Made by a program: the position numbers and the translations under genes. Of a DNA stretch of 64,000 nucleotides, positions 23,271 to 36,431 are shown piece after piece. The first letter of the stretch is position 1; every line of letters starts with the position of its first letter. The notes under the pieces are model-generated. The model made no database searches and was not told the origin of the DNA. It saw only the letters and a program-made list of their open reading frames with translations. Source of the DNA: Fremontodendron californicum (Eukaryota; Streptophyta; Magnoliopsida; Malvales; Malvaceae); assembly GCA_030761205.1 (NCBI GenBank), contig JAULJL010000021.1, forward strand, positions 14,365,160 to 14,429,159, in the 5' to 3' direction.

Positions 23271-26200
23271 TGCATGACATAAATAAAATGACATAGCAAA
23301 ATCTAAACAATATAATGCAACCTAAATGACATGACATGATTTGAATGCCTTAGCATATTCTAAATGAAATGAAATATCCTAAGTTATATGATATATTCTA
23401 AATGAAATTAAATGACCTATGTAACATAATACATTCTATATGAAATGCAATATCCTAAGTCATATGATATGATCTAAATGAAATAAAATATTCTAGATGA
23501 CATAATATATCCTAACTGAAATGAAATCACCTAGGTAATATAATATATTCTACATGAAATGCAATATCCTAAGTCATATGATATAATCTAAATGAAATAA
23601 AATATTCTAGATGACATAATATATCCTAAATGAAATGAAATAATTTAAATGACATGACAAATATGAATGATATGGCATATAATTTAAATGACATGGAATA
23701 AAATAATGCTATCATATAATATGCATGAAAATAAAAATAATAATGCATGAACATAGTATATGCTAAATAAAAATAACTAAATAAAAGCGTAGGATATCAT
23801 GAAATATTCAAAACCGTAAAATAAACCATGTAACATCAAAAAATATAAATCAAAATAACAACAATATCATAGAAATTATTATAGCAAGAATCACATATTA
23901 TATAACATGCATGAATATGAAAAATGCAATGCATGAAATGTATTTTTTCCTTTAATTAAGGAAATCCGTATATCTAAAAAGATATCCGACTACCTTAGGA
24001 AAATATGTCAAATTAAATATTCTAAAACCAAAATACTTTGTGATTGTTTAAAAACAATTTTGAAAAGCTTGAATTAAAAAATAAAAACTGGGCTAAATCT
24101 TTTTTTAAATGGCTCTAATTCCCTAAGTTTAAAAATCTGGACTTGACTACCCTTAACCCGAGACTTGAAAAAACACTGTTAGAGTTTAAAAAGGCTTAGA
24201 AACTACCCTAGGTCAGTACCTAACCCTCCTAATCAGCCCAATCCAAGGAACTTAACCAAAACAGAAAAATGATTTTTCTTTAAATTCAATTCTGACTCCA
24301 CTGTCCAGTTTTAAGCCACGATTTTTTACCCTATTTTTTAAAATTCAAAAAATTCTGAATAAAATACGGGAGACTCAGGACATGCAAAACTACACGGAAA
24401 ACAATCGGCTTAATTTTCTAATTAAAGATGAATTCCCAAAAAAATCAGAGATGTACGAGTTTTGGGTGAAAAAAAAAATTGCTTTGCCAAAACAGATTTT
24501 TTCCTTTGATAAAATCATTTAAAAATCAAAGTAAAAATATTTGAAACTCATAAAATGACTCACAAACAGTAGCTAGGACTTTTTTAAAGTTAGATAAAAA
24601 TTGGCTAAGTAAAAAAAATCACTAAGGTAGAATAATCAATTTGACAAACTTAATTTTCCACAAGTGTGCTCAAGAGAGCATGACTTTGAACCATTAATTG
24701 GCTCAAGTCATTATTCAAGTGTCATGAACATGAAATGCATGAAACAATACAGCAAACATAATGTATGAAATGCATGGATTTAAACCTAAATGTCATGAAA
24801 AAATGCATGGCATTCATAAAGGGACCTAGACCTAAATGAACTTGCATGGCATTTAATGTAACCTAGACCTAGAATGCATGAACATGCATGGCAAATAAAC
24901 CTAACTTAATAACTAAAATATGCATGGCATTTTCACAAAAACAAAGCATGCTTAAACCAAAAACTCAACCAAATATCATGCAAATGCTAACCTATCAACT
25001 AACATGGCAAGAATGCACAAAAAATGCAAAAATTCCAAGAGGGCCGAATAGCATAATGTAACTAGCAAACATGGCATTTTCACAAACACTTGGTATACTA
25101 GCATGCAAAACTAAATCAAATGACATGTAAATGCAAAAACCTACCAACTAACATGGCAAAAAATGCAACACACAATGCAAAACACATGGAGTAGCCAAAT
25201 GGCCTCAAGATCCAACAAGCATGGCATTTTCACAAACACTTGGTATACTAACATGCTCAACTAAAATATAACATTTAAATCATGCAAAAACCACACAAGC
25301 ATTTTAACAAACACTTAATATACTAAATCTAAAACATGCTCAACTAAGATATAAAACTCAAATCATGCAAAGACCACACAAGCATTTTCACAAACACTTG
25401 ATATACTAAATCTAAAACATGCTCAAATTTGAACATCATGAAAACAGAAAATTAAAAATGCAAAAACATGATATTTAAAACATAAATGGCAACAAACAAA
25501 GCAACCAAATTAAAATGTAACTCAAGAATATGAAGTAACATAACATTTAAAACATCAAAATCAAAGAAAATAACATAAACAATATGATAAAATAAACCAA
25601 AACAGCAACTTAAATAAATAATGTAGGCCATTTGGCCATGGTGAGTTTATTGTAAAAATAAAATGTAAAAAATATACTTAAGAAGGAGATGAAGGAAGAA
25701 CTTGAAAAGAACAATGAAAAACATTTATTTAAAATGGAAACTCACCAAATAAAAATCAAAATAGCAAAAACAAGAATAGAAAATCAAGAAAGTGCAAGAG
25801 TTGGTGCTCAAGAGCAACCTCAAGAAGCTATCTTTCAAGCTTTGTCTCTTCAAACTTTCCTTTTTTTCTAAACTTTCCTTTTTTGCTCTTAACCAAGAAG
25901 AGAAAAACTAAGTAAAAACTCTAAGAAATCAGCAAAATGAAGATGAAAAAATGAAATTCTGACCTCCCAACAAGGGCTGGCCGAATGGGATCATATTGGC
26001 TACAAGATGTTGTAATTTTTTGTGTAACCAATTTTCCATCAAATGGCTAATAATTCAAGGTGAAAAATCATGAAATTACCACCTTTAGATTAGTATCTCA
26101 GCTCTCTCAAATTATAGTTCGAGAATAATGTTGACATCTCTTTTGGCCTATGTGGCTTAATCACCATGGCTTGATCAAAGAGAATCTCTAACTAACTCTT

Positions 26201-26559
26201 GATTCTTAGCTATTTGATTGAAAAATCAGAAGCTTCCTCCTTCCTTTGGGCTTGGGCAGGCCAGCACTTCTCTTTTCCAGCCCAACTCTGATTTTTTGAA
26301 AGGCCCAAAGAAGCCCTTTTCGGTTGCTTGGGTGAAATGACCGTTTTGCCCCCCGGATGCAAATAAACATCAAACTGACTCCAAATTAAATTTTTATTTT
26401 TTAATAATTCCAAAATAATAAAATATTGAGTTCCGCAAGTTTTCAAAATTATCCGAGTCCGTTGGCTATTTATTTGGATTTTTTCTTCCAAAAATGCCTT
26501 TTTATGCCCCTACATTTTACCATTTTTTGAACGAGCTCCAAATCAAGATTTTTCTTCAC

Positions 26560-27260
26560 CAATCTCTTCAAAATAATTAAAAAGTGTGATCTGGAAGTTT
26601 TCATAATTTTTGGAGCTCATTTGGTATTTTTTCGGGATTTATCGGCTTGAATTACTACATAGGAGGCCCGGGATTTGGCCATTTTGCAAACGAACTCCGA
26701 TTCAAGATTTTCTTTCGCCGATCTCTTCCAAATAATTTAAAATTGATATTTGCAAAATTTCAGAAATTTTGGAGTCCATTTGCTATTTTTCCGGGATTTA
26801 TCTTTTTCAATTATTGCATAGGAGGCTCGGGATTTGGCCATTTTGCAAACGAACTCTGAATCAAGATTTCCTTTCGCCAATCTCTTCCAAATAATTTAAA
26901 AATGAGATTTGAAATTTTTTTAGAAGATTTGGAGCTCATTTGCTATTTTTCTAGGATTTTCCTTTTTGAATTACTACATTAGAAGCCCGGGATTTGGCCA
27001 TTTTGCAAACGAACTCCGAATCAAGATTTTATTTCACCAATTTCTTCCAAATAATTTAAAAATGAGATTTACAAAATTTCAAAAGTTTTGGAGCTCATTT
27101 GCTATTTTTCCGGGATTTTCCTTTTTGAATTACTACATATGAAGCTCGGGATTTGGCCATTTTGCAAACGAACTCCGAATCAAGATCTTATTTTACCAAT
27201 CTCTTTCAAGTGATTTAGGAATGAGATTGACAAATTTTTAGAATTTTCAGAGTCCATTTG
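26560..27260 (-). repeat. ~159-bp tandem array in the D 3' LTR
   Basis: About 4-5 units. The anchor 'GAACTC(C/T)GA' after ATTTTGCAAAC occurs at 26692, 26851, 27011 and 27170, a period of 159-160 bp. Each unit also has GGCCCGGGATTTGGCC or GGCTCGGGATTTGGCC. Confidence 0.88.
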
Positions 27261-27908
27261 CTATTTTTCCCAAATTTTCCAATTTTGCCATTTTGCCTCC
27301 GAAACCCGGTTTTGCTCAAAACAAGTTCGATTTTCAGATTTTCTTCAATCTGAGCATTGGGCTATCCTTTTTAATCATTCTTCATCCATTGGGGGCTTTG
27401 TTCTTACCCAGTCGGGCCATTTCTGTGATTCTTCCCGATTTCACCGAAATCCACTAAAAACCCTAATTCTCGGTTTTTCTCCCGGATTGACTTTTCTTTC
27501 GATTTTTCTTGCAAGTGACTTCTCCATTACCCGTAGTCAGTGCTTATCTTTCATTTGGAACCTTCAATTTCTCGAATTAGGGTTTCCTTTCTACAAAATC
27601 TCCAAATCCCAACTTTCGAACTCCATATCTTTCGATGTAGACCTCGGATTATCAAAATTCTTTCGCCATTTTTCAATTGAACTTAAAATCTTGATTTTGA
27701 AAGTGGGTTGACTTTTTCAGTAGTTGACTTTTTGGGGTTGACTTTTTTGGTGTTGACTTTTTTCAAGTTTGACTTTTTATGCTCGCCCTCTTAAACTAAG
27801 TATCGGAGTACCACCTGCAGGATGAAAACAGTCTTTTTACACTCGAAAACATCAATATAGGGAGAAAACATACCTGTTTAATGGTCCGAACAAAATTATG
27901 TGTCTACA

Positions 27909-27924
27909 GCTGCCCCTCTTTGGC
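27909..27924 (-). promoter_or_regulatory. Element D polypurine tract
   Basis: In element orientation GCCAAAGAGGGGCAGC sits immediately upstream of the 3' LTR start TGTAGACA. It would prime plus-strand DNA synthesis. The matching tract in C is at 58309-58324. Confidence 0.75.
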
Positions 27925-30900
27925 TATTGCTGAGAATCAGGAATCAGGGAAAGATAAACCAACACTAATTTTGTACGGTCAGTGAAATCACATGTGAAGG
28001 AAAGGGAAAGGGGTTTTCTTTTCCATTCTTCTATCATTTTTCATTTTCTATTTTTTCATTTTTTCTCTTTCTTCTTTTTTCTTTTATTTCTTTTTTTTTT
28101 CAATTATTTTTTTAACAGTAAATTGAAGATTTTGTCCTTAAATTGAATTCCCTGACTAAGCAAGGCTCGACCCGTCTTAAGGAAACGAATTCGATTTGCA
28201 AGAAAGGAAATGACCTCGATGATGGTCTCGGGGCCTTAACCTGTCCTGTTCTCAGTTGTGTTTAAAATTCTGGATATCTCCTCCAGAAGCTTCGGCTATC
28301 ACCACCAAAGTCTTACTCATTTTTAAAACTATAAAAATTCTGGGTATCACCTCCAGAAGCTTCAGCTATCACCGTGAAGACTTTCTACCTTTTCAAAGGA
28401 TTTTAAAACTCTGGATATCTCCACCAGAGGCTTCAGCTATCACCACCGAAGACTTATTCATAATAAAAAAGAGTACCTCGACGATGATCTCGGGGCTCGA
28501 CTCGTCTTAAGGAAACGAATTGGATTTGTAAGAAAAGAAATGACCTCGACGATGGTCTCGGGGCCTTAACCTGTCTTGTTCTCAGCTGTGTTTAAAATTC
28601 TGGATATCTCCTCCAGAAGCTTTGGCTATCACCACCAAAGTTTTGCTCATTTTTAAAACTGTAAAAAATTCTGAGTATCACCTCCCGAAGCTTTCGGAAA
28701 TGATGCAGCTGCACATGTCTTTTAACAAGGTGCTCATGCTTCATGGTGCAAATGTAAAATATTTCTTAGTGCAAATGCAAATGGCCTGGATTGATGCCCA
28801 TGTTTCATGATACAGATACCCCTACTAATTGTGTTCATGTAACTGGTTTATGAATGGTGTAACTACAATTACCATACAATAATCAAAATGCAATGATTCT
28901 AGAAATGATGCAATTGCTTGAGATGACACAAAAGCGAATTCCATGAAGAATGTAAATGTAAAGGTAAAATGCAGATGCTTATGGAATAATGCCAATGCAA
29001 ATACCCATGAATGATGCAAATGCTTACCGACACTGTGCAGATGTAAAAGTTTGATAAAGAGATGAGTGCTCATGAGTGATGCAAATACCCCCGATTGTTT
29101 TTCTAAACTTTGGCTTAGCCTTTCAAAATCATTTTTCCTCTTCAAATAGGAGTATATCTTCAATTCATTTTGGCTAAACTCTTTGCCCCCAACAGTTTTC
29201 AAACTTTCATCAATAGAGATTGAACCAGGTTCTATTTCTTCTTCTCATATCTGGAAGTCAGGACCTATCTTGGCAGTTCTACACCTTTCAGTTAGAAAAA
29301 CCCTTGTCTCATGTCAACATCAAAATGGGTGTTTCAAAAAATCTCTTTATCTGTTTTTGCATCTTGAAAACTTCTGAACAAAAAATATTAACCCCACAAT
29401 GTGTGATGTACAAATCTTTTGAAGACTGATGATCATTGTTAGAAATTTCTCTAAGTATCAATCTGGTTTTTTAAACTGGGATTAGCAAGGCTTGGTATAA
29501 CAAGATTCTGGCTTTTCCAGTAAAACTTCATGACAAAAATGTATATCCCTTCTAGGTTCACAAATGAAATAGGTTTTATAAATCATGAATTTATTGAGAA
29601 CCAAACAAATTCAACATTCTTTTAGTTTCCATATCAAGGTATTTTGACAAGCGTCAAGATTGGCGGGATGTTCAAAACGAAAAGTTTAATCTTGGGGAAA
29701 ATTTTCAGTTTTTTGAAAACAATCCTCTGAATGAGAATTGACAATTTAGGAGATTCAGGAATTCCTAGATGTTCCTTAATGACCATTCCTTTAATAAGAT
29801 CTTTTCTTTTGTGGTATCGGCACTTTCATAGATGGCATCAAAAACTCCCATTCTACTCTAGACCGCCCATTTTTGGGTTTTCACCCTAGAGTCCCTTTTC
29901 TCTCCAATTTTTCTTTTTTTATTGTTTTACCATGCACTTGAGAATTCTAAATTCTTCCTTAGTGAAATGAGAATTTGATGAGATGGGATAAAATATGAGG
30001 AAAAAACCCTTCAAATTAAATATTCATGCTTGATCAAAATGGACTTTTAAAGCATGTAATGTAGGTCATGGCTCAGGGTTCAGAAAGAAAGGAGAAATAG
30101 GCCCAAAATATGTGTTTGAGGGTAATCAGATCAAGGATCCTTTCTTTGAGGAGGATTCTCTTTGAAGCATTTGTCCCTTCTTGGACATTTCTTTCCTTTT
30201 GACTTTGCTCTTTTTCTTCCTTGCTTTTGGCTTTCAATTTGCCATGTCTTTCACACGCTTTGTTTTCCTTTTTCATTGTGTTTTTCTTTTGTTTTTCTTG
30301 GCTTTCATTTCGCCATCTTTTTCTCTTCTTTTTATTTGACAGAGTGAGCCCATATTTATTCGGGGCTCCATTTGCTTTGTGTCTGTCCATGAGATGTCAC
30401 TCATTTTCCAATGATCTTTAAAAATATCTTTCCTCGTATTTGCCCCCCGGTGTAGAGGGTAATCCTTGATTAGGGTTTAAAGAAAAAAGAATTCTTTCGG
30501 CTCAAAAGGGGTGACTATGGATAATTTCTTTTTGTGCGAAAGGGATATGAAAGATGGCCATTTCTCATGTCAAGCACAAATATTCATATTGAAAAGCAAT
30601 CCCCAAGGGAAATAGATATTCAGAATTTCATTTTGCACTTTGGAATCGTCCGAATTCTCATATGCATAATATCACAAATTTTTTCATTTTCTTTTTTCCA
30701 TCGCATGTCCCAATGATTCATGCGTTTAGTCCATCCTTATTCACCATGTATCCATCATTTCCACATATGATGCCCCAATTTGATTAACCAATGAAAATTT
30801 GTATCAACGAGGAACATAGCAAGTCTAGGTCTATTTTGAAAATGTTGAGTTTCCAATCCAAGTTCTTTGAAGAGACAAGGAAAATATAACCCAAAAATGA

Positions 30901-31498
30901 GTTTTCTCTGGGACAAGGGATAATCTAGTTTAATCATTTTGCCCCAGGGTGTCAATCATGAAGTGATGTTTGGGCAATTAGTGTTTTGTGGTCATTGGGA
31001 AAGGTCATGAATGGTTTTAGCACAATCTTGACTCACACCAAATTATAAAAATCTAGATTCTTGAAAGAATGTTTCATTTGTTTGAATTTCATGGAATTCG
31101 AAAAAATTTCAAAAAGTTCGTTCCTTTGTTCATAGCCTAGACGAAGATCTACGTCTTTGCTTATTCTGTGATGACAATGGTTTTATGAAGTCAAATCATT
31201 CATATTCTTTGAAGCATTAGGTCTTTCAAGTGTTCTTGGTTTAAGAAATTTATGCTTAGGAAAACCTAAAGAGAAGGGAGAAAGTATAGGGTCATTTGTA
31301 ACACTGATCATCAATCTTCTTGAGACTATCCATTATTAAAAATTCCTTAATGCTTGTTTTTGCAAATTATTGTTAAAACACAACAAACACAAAGCATTTA
31401 AAATTCAAAATTCATTTAATTCATGTAGATGTTAACATGAGACAAGTGCTTTCATCATCACAGTGTATAGAACTACATGCGTCAAAAACCTAATATAA
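27925..31498 (-). other. Element D 3' untranslated region
   Basis: About 3.6 kb between gag and the 3' LTR. It is homologous in patches to C's 54233-58308 but carries a different repeat array (28160-28720). It includes ATGCAAATG-rich sequence (about 28690-29100) and low-complexity T-rich stretches (28020-28120, 30160-30330). ORFs such as 28825-29202 and 30073-30390 (Lys/Glu-rich) show no recognisable domain, and similar composition is scattered through the C counterpart. I treat them as non-coding. Confidence 0.65.
28160..28720 (-). repeat. Minisatellite in the D 3' UTR (CTGGATATCTCCTCCAGAAGC type)
   Basis: Two levels of repetition. A ~330-bp unit starts with GTCTTAAGGAAACGAATT (about 28173 and 28505) and includes GACCTCGA(T/C)GATGGTCTCG. 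Inside it are ~65-bp subunits, TCTGG(A/G)TATC(T/A)CCTCCAGAAGC followed by GCTATCACC, near 28270, 28340, 28410, 28600 and 28670. The array adjoins the conserved CTTAAG...GGCTCGACCCG block that also flanks the unrelated array in C. Confidence 0.8.
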
Positions 31499-32948
31499 TC
31501 ATGCACAATGTTTCTTATGACACTTGGCTTCCCCCTCTTCAAAACTTATCGAACCAGCCTTGATGACATCTCTGACCTTGTACTTCAAAGCGAGGTAGTT
31601 CTTTGTTGAATGACCTTGATTGCCAGAATGATAACCACAACACTCATCAGCATCATACCAGCTCGGATAAGGGGGATTCAAAGGCTCTAATTGCATGGGT
31701 GTTACAAGGTGATTCTGGATGAGTTGAGGTAATAGCTCACTGTATGTCACAGGAATCGGGTCAACCTAATTTCTTTTTCGCTTTTTATGCCCCCTTTGAT
31801 TATTCCCAAGGGTGTTCGATTGATAGACAGATGTAAATTCTGGTGTAGTTGCAGTCATTGGTTGGTAGGGATAAAAACCTTGGGAGACATTGTTCAGGGT
31901 AGAGTAAAATGGCTGATACGAGGAGAATTGGGGAGGTGGGGCAAAGTCTTCCACGACTTGGGTATCTTCCTTTTTATTTTCAGATGCCCCTTTTTCCTTG
32001 GTATTGGATGTTCTTTCTCCTTCAATTTTCCCATCCTTGATAGCATTCTCAATCATCTCCCCTGAAATCACCATGTCCAAAAAAATTTTCGTGGTGTTGC
32101 CGACAAGTATATCATAGTACGGGGTCTGAAGTGTATTCAAAAACATGACAGTGGTTTCCTTTTGAGTTAAGGGTGGTTGTACTTGGACAGCCAGGCTCAT
32201 CCACCGTTGCGCATATTCTTTGAAGCTCTCAGTAGCTCTTTTCTTCATATTTTGCAAGGTGAGACGATCAGGTGCAATGTCAGTCATATGCTTGTACTGG
32301 TTTAGAAAAACCCTAGCCAGGTCATTCCAAGAGCGAATCTGATCCTTGCTCAACTGACTATACCACCTAATTGCAGATCCACTGAGGCTATCCTGAAAGC
32401 AGTGAATCAAAAGCTTATCATTATCTATATGACTTGTCATCTTTCGACAGAACATAGTGATGTGGGCTGATGTATCAGTCGTCCCGTCATATTTCACAAA
32501 GTCAGGAATCTTGAACTTAGGAGGAATTACTAAATCGAAGACCAAACATCATTCTTTCGCATCTAAACTCCCAAATACATCTGTATTTTCTACTACCCGG
32601 AGCCTTTCATCTAGCAGCTGATATTTCCCTAGGGAATCTATAAAACTCAACCTCATTTACTGCAACCCTTTTCAACTTTGCCTGTTCAGCTGGATCATCT
32701 GAGTTTAGGACATTGACTGTGTTCTGGGCATCAATCATTACGACCTCATTCTGACCTTTTTGTGCCTCTAACCCTTTCCTGGCAACAAAGTTTTCAGTGT
32801 ATCCTTTTCCTTTGATTACGGCGGACATCAGCTCCATCAATTTAGTCATCTGATCCTTAGATTCTGTTTGAGACTTTGCTAACTGTTCCCGCAATTCTTT
32901 CTGTTCCGTTTCCATTTTTTCCATTCGGGCAACTTGTTCATTCTCCAT
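31499..32948 (-). pseudogene. gag: gag of element D (Retrotrans_gag type), broken
   Basis: The Ogre/TAT-type gag polyprotein, the structural protein of the virus-like particle. Read from 32948: MENEQVARMEKMETEQKELR coiled coil and KSQTESKDQMTKLMELM; then, after a frameshift at about 32640, the capsid domain opening FDLVIPPKFKIPDFVKYDG with HCFQDSLSGSAIRWYSQL and the SWNDLARVFLNQYKHM, FKEYAQRW, FLNTL..PYYD and ISGEMIENAI motifs. After an in-frame TAG (about 31768) come PIPVTYSELLPQLIQNHLV, PYPSWYDADECCGYHSGNQGH and KYKVRDVIKAG. Damage: one frameshift, a stop before VFDLVIPP (about 32548) and the TAG near 31768. The knuckle's last Cys is replaced by Tyr (HSTKNY). No protease or pol follows. Confidence 0.85.
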
Positions 32949-33868
32949 AGTACTAGCCTGTATTAAAAGGGTACTCAGTACTTCTTATGATTTGAAATGG
33001 AAATTCTTTCAAAGACTCTTAAAGCCAAGCCAACTTCTATTTTATTTGCCCCAAATGTATGTCTTGATGAATGAGCCATGAATGCAAGTTGATGCATGTG
33101 AAGCCTAAACAATATGATGTATGGACATGTACAATGGAAACATGCTGACCATGTATGTAATAAATGCAATCACGATGCCAACATGTTGCAAACAAAGAAT
33201 AAACAAATCAACACATGGATATATGCAATGACTGATCATGTGCATTTTAGCATATTTCCCAATGAATGATATTATATCCTATGAATGCAACACGGTGTCA
33301 ATTATGATACATGCAAACAATGAATGATTGATACATAGTATATACAAAGAAAATCATGCTAACCATGTGTCATGAATGCGACCTAATGCTAACATGATGT
33401 ATGTAATAAGCAAATTAATACATGAACATATACAAAGAAATCATGCTGACTATGTTTGTTATGAATGCAACCCAAAGTCAACATGATGCATGTAAAGAAT
33501 AAGCAAATTAATGCATGGATATATACAGAACAATCATGCTGATTATGAATGCATGATGCAACCTGACAAATAATTGATCTGATGCAAAATGCAAAGGGGA
33601 AGATATCACGGAGGAAATAAGAATCGGAGGAACTTAATCATCAAAATCTCATAAATTTGAAGCATAGTCAATTCATTCCCATATCAATGTTCACAATGGT
33701 AGAAACCATGTTTTACAAAATTTGAGCAGTAGTTAAAACTGTCCTTTACATGCACTTTATTCTTCCTAGCATCCTAAGGCTATAAGAGCCGGCTACTGAA
33801 AAACTGAAATCCTATTACATCATTTAAGACCGAAGTCTTTCCATCTTAATGCTGTAAATCTCCCAATC
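32949..33868 (-). other. Element D spacer between ORF-a and gag
   Basis: Non-coding. 33050-33560 consists of degenerate ~100-bp units with ATCATGCTGAC(T/C)ATG, GAATGCAACC and CATGATGCATG phrases. It is the counterpart of C's 52190-52690 and resembles the units upstream of ORF-a, so ORF-a sits between related direct repeats. The 64-codon ORF at 32975-33169 lies in this repeat. Confidence 0.65.
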
Positions 33869-34819
33869 CTAATGACGCTTTCGCAGTCCTCTATCAATCA
33901 GTGTCGTTGGATCCAACCACTTGGCATCGATAAGAGTTTGCACTTTCTTTTTGAATGCTATACAGTCTTCAATGTTATGGCCAACAATTCCACAGTGATA
34001 ATCACATCTTGCATTTGGATTATACCCATTTGGATATGGTGGTAACAGGGGTTTCAATGGGATATAGGCAACCATATGATTTTAAATCAGTATAGGGAGA
34101 AGCTCTCGGTAGCTAATTGGAAGGGGATCAAAAGGCCTTTGGGTCTTATCCTGGGGTCGTTTCTTAGTCACACTGAACCTAGGAGTTGGAGCACTTGATG
34201 GTGGCACTAAGGTCCGAACCGGAGTGTTTACATGGAGATGTGACGGAACAACATGGTAAGGGTGTGGATTTGGACACGGGGCCTTTGTAGGTTGTACAGA
34301 AGGCGAGGTTCCTATCCCAGATACTGGATAAGGTGATTGATGAGGGAAATAGTATGAACTGGGAGCTGTTGGCGATGGAGTGGGATTCAGGAATCCCGCA
34401 GTGGTCATCCCAATGGACGATTGGACCATAGTAGGGTGGGGATACTGGTTTGGACCTAGAACAGCTTGTAGGTATGGTACAGGATCCGAGGTTTCTATCT
34501 TTGGTATCGGGCTCTCAGGTCTAATCATTTTCAAGATTTTGTCCATAATTTCATCAGGATTGCAACCTTTGTGGCATTGACAAGTGCAGGATCCAGCAAG
34601 GATTGTATGTTCGGGACCTAATGGTTTTGGTTGATCCGAAGACAATACAGAGCCCTGAGAAAGTTCCTTTTTACTCTTACCCATATCCTCAACCATTTTC
34701 AGCAATTTGGCGAGTTGTTCTTTCATTTCTCGGATTTCCTATCCACATTCCTCTTGGTTGCGTTCCAAAGCACCCAATCGTTCCTCCGATTCATTCCTCA
34801 TATCTCGAACCCCTTTCAT
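33869..34819 (-). pseudogene. ORF-a of element D: capsid-less gag-like protein
   Basis: A 317-codon frame from ATG at 34819 to the stop at 33869. It is interrupted only by TAG (34739-34741) and TAA (34082-34084, where C has CAA) and has no frameshift. Same layout as C's 20687-21640: coiled coil (MRNESEERLGALERNQEE, KEQLAKLLKMVEDMGKSKKE), a CTCQCHKGC patch at about residues 78-86, a Pro-rich middle with repeated PNP/PYP, then LPISYRELLPILI, PPYPNGYNPNAR and a complete knuckle CDYHCGIVGHNIEDC (C-x2-H-x5-H-x4-C). End: IDRGLRKRH. Equal length and frame in two elements argue that it was a maintained protein. No capsid domain. Confidence 0.7.
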
Positions 34820-36410
34820 GCAAATGAAAATGTCATGAGATTAAGAATACAATTATGAATGTACATACTCTATTCCTATGTGCATGAATATACTGATGAT
34901 TAATGCATGAACATATACAAAGAAATTATGGTGACTATGTATGCTATGGATGCAATCTAATGCCAACATGATGCATAAAAAAATGAATAAATTGATGCAC
35001 ATATATATACAAATAATGACTATGTATGTCATAAACGTATTCTACAATGAATGACCATGCATGCTATGATGTCAAAATGATACATGCTAAGACTAAATGA
35101 ATTAATACAAAGGTAAGTACAAAGAATGACCATGTATATCACAAATGTATTCTACAGTGAAGAACCATGCATGTTAGGACTGTGACATGCTGTCAAAATG
35201 ATACAAATAAAGAATAAATGAATTAACACCAAGGTATATACAAAGAAATCAATGATTACATGAAATTGGTAGGATCTAAATCTTGATTATTCAACAATCT
35301 CATTATGCAAGATTTGCCTCCAAATTGATGATATTTTTTTTGAAACATGTTTTTTTTTTTTTAATGAAAAACCAATCATATTATTTTCAAAAGAAATTCG
35401 GGGTAGTGGATCCTACTATGGTGCAATATCCAAATGTTCATGTGAGACTATCAGTTTTATGAAATCATCAAATGAAATTACCAACTGTTTATTGCAAAGA
35501 ATGAAATCAATAATACAACCAAAAATGTACATGCTCTATTCACACATGCATGAAATGTGCAAAATGCAAAAATGCTTGAAAAAAAGATTTTTTTTTTAAA
35601 CTGCTAATAAACATCTGCCCCAACAATATCTGCTTATTTAGGCATCACGATGCCTTTGGGACAGATTAACACATTTATTACGGGCGATGTACGTACATTG
35701 TTGCCCGATCTACAAAACTTATTCAGAGTGCAAAATAGGTAACAAAAGGTTTAGAAATGTCCCTCCATGTGTTCCTATTTTCGGTATATCTAACGGAAAT
35801 CTGGCATGGCTTCGCCTAGGTTCGCTATATGAGGGTGAATCGGATCTAAAGGCCCCGAATTGCTCCTCACTGTCACCGGTGAAGGCTAGTAAGGCACCCC
35901 GATAAAAGCGGGTTCAATTCGTTGGAGTCTATTTCGCTAGCCCATGCGGATTGTTAATCATGAAGGCTTAGGTAATTTAGTACTCCGGAAGTGTTTCACT
36001 AGCCCATGCGGATTGTTAATCACGAAGGCTTAGTTACTTTGCTCCCACTGAAAAGGACGGAACACGGGTATAGGATTCATGATATGCAAATGCACGTGTA
36101 GTGTGTGAGGAGGAACAAAAAACCTTTCACCACCTATTCTACAAACCTTATTCTAAATGCACTAGCAATTAAAACATTCAAGAATAGTGTAACGCATTAA
36201 CCAACAAGCAATTATAATATACAACCTTAAATAACTAGAGAACAATAATAAAATGCATGCACATGAGAATGAACATATTTAAAAACATTTTATTATTTTC
36301 AAAATTCTCCTTATTAAAAAAATGTGGGAATTAAAATTAAATACCAATTAAACCAACAAAACCGAGACTTTGATAACACCCGACTAATTCTAGGCCTGAC
36401 TCTCTAATTG
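34820..36410 (-). other. Element D untranslated leader
   Basis: Leader between primer site and ORF-a, parallel to C's 19229-20686. It includes the direct repeat CTAGCCCATGCGGATTGTTA (about 35937 and 35999) and the AGCGGGTTCAATTCGTTGGA block (about 35908). An open frame at 35687-35905 on the plus strand is the antisense of the conserved leader block and recurs in B and C (12523-12852, 19742-20101). It is shared because the leader is shared; I see no domain in it. Confidence 0.65.
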
Positions 36411-36428
36411 TCCCCAGTGGAGTCGCCA
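36411..36428 (-). promoter_or_regulatory. Element D primer binding site (tRNA-Arg)
   Basis: The plus strand reads TCCCCAGTGGAGTCGCCA; in element orientation this is TGGCGACTCCACTGGGGA, three bases after the 5' LTR end at 36432. Intact. Confidence 0.92.
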
Positions 36429-36431
36429 AGC

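Larger units (their letters stand above)
21852..27908 (-). mobile_element. Element D 3' LTR, 6.06 kb
   Basis: On the plus strand it runs from TGTCGCAACC (21852) to ...TGTCTACA (27908); read in its own direction it is TGTAGACA...GGTTGCGACA. It contains a 707/710-bp tandem duplication of its own 3' end (21854-23270), a ~45-bp TATCCTAAGTCATATGATA array (about 23340-23640), CATGGCATTTTCACAAACAC repeats (about 25060-25440), 'GGCCATTTGGCC' (about 25627), and a ~159-bp array (about 26560-27260). AGTCAACC-type repeats are near 27705-27780. The ORFs at 25689-25871 and 26210-26491 have no family match and are probably chance. Confidence 0.9.

Noticed and set aside
30073..30390. Lys/Glu-rich 105-codon ORF in the D 3' UTR
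   Set aside because: Low-complexity purine-rich stretch. The C counterpart (about 55420-55640) does not preserve the frame.
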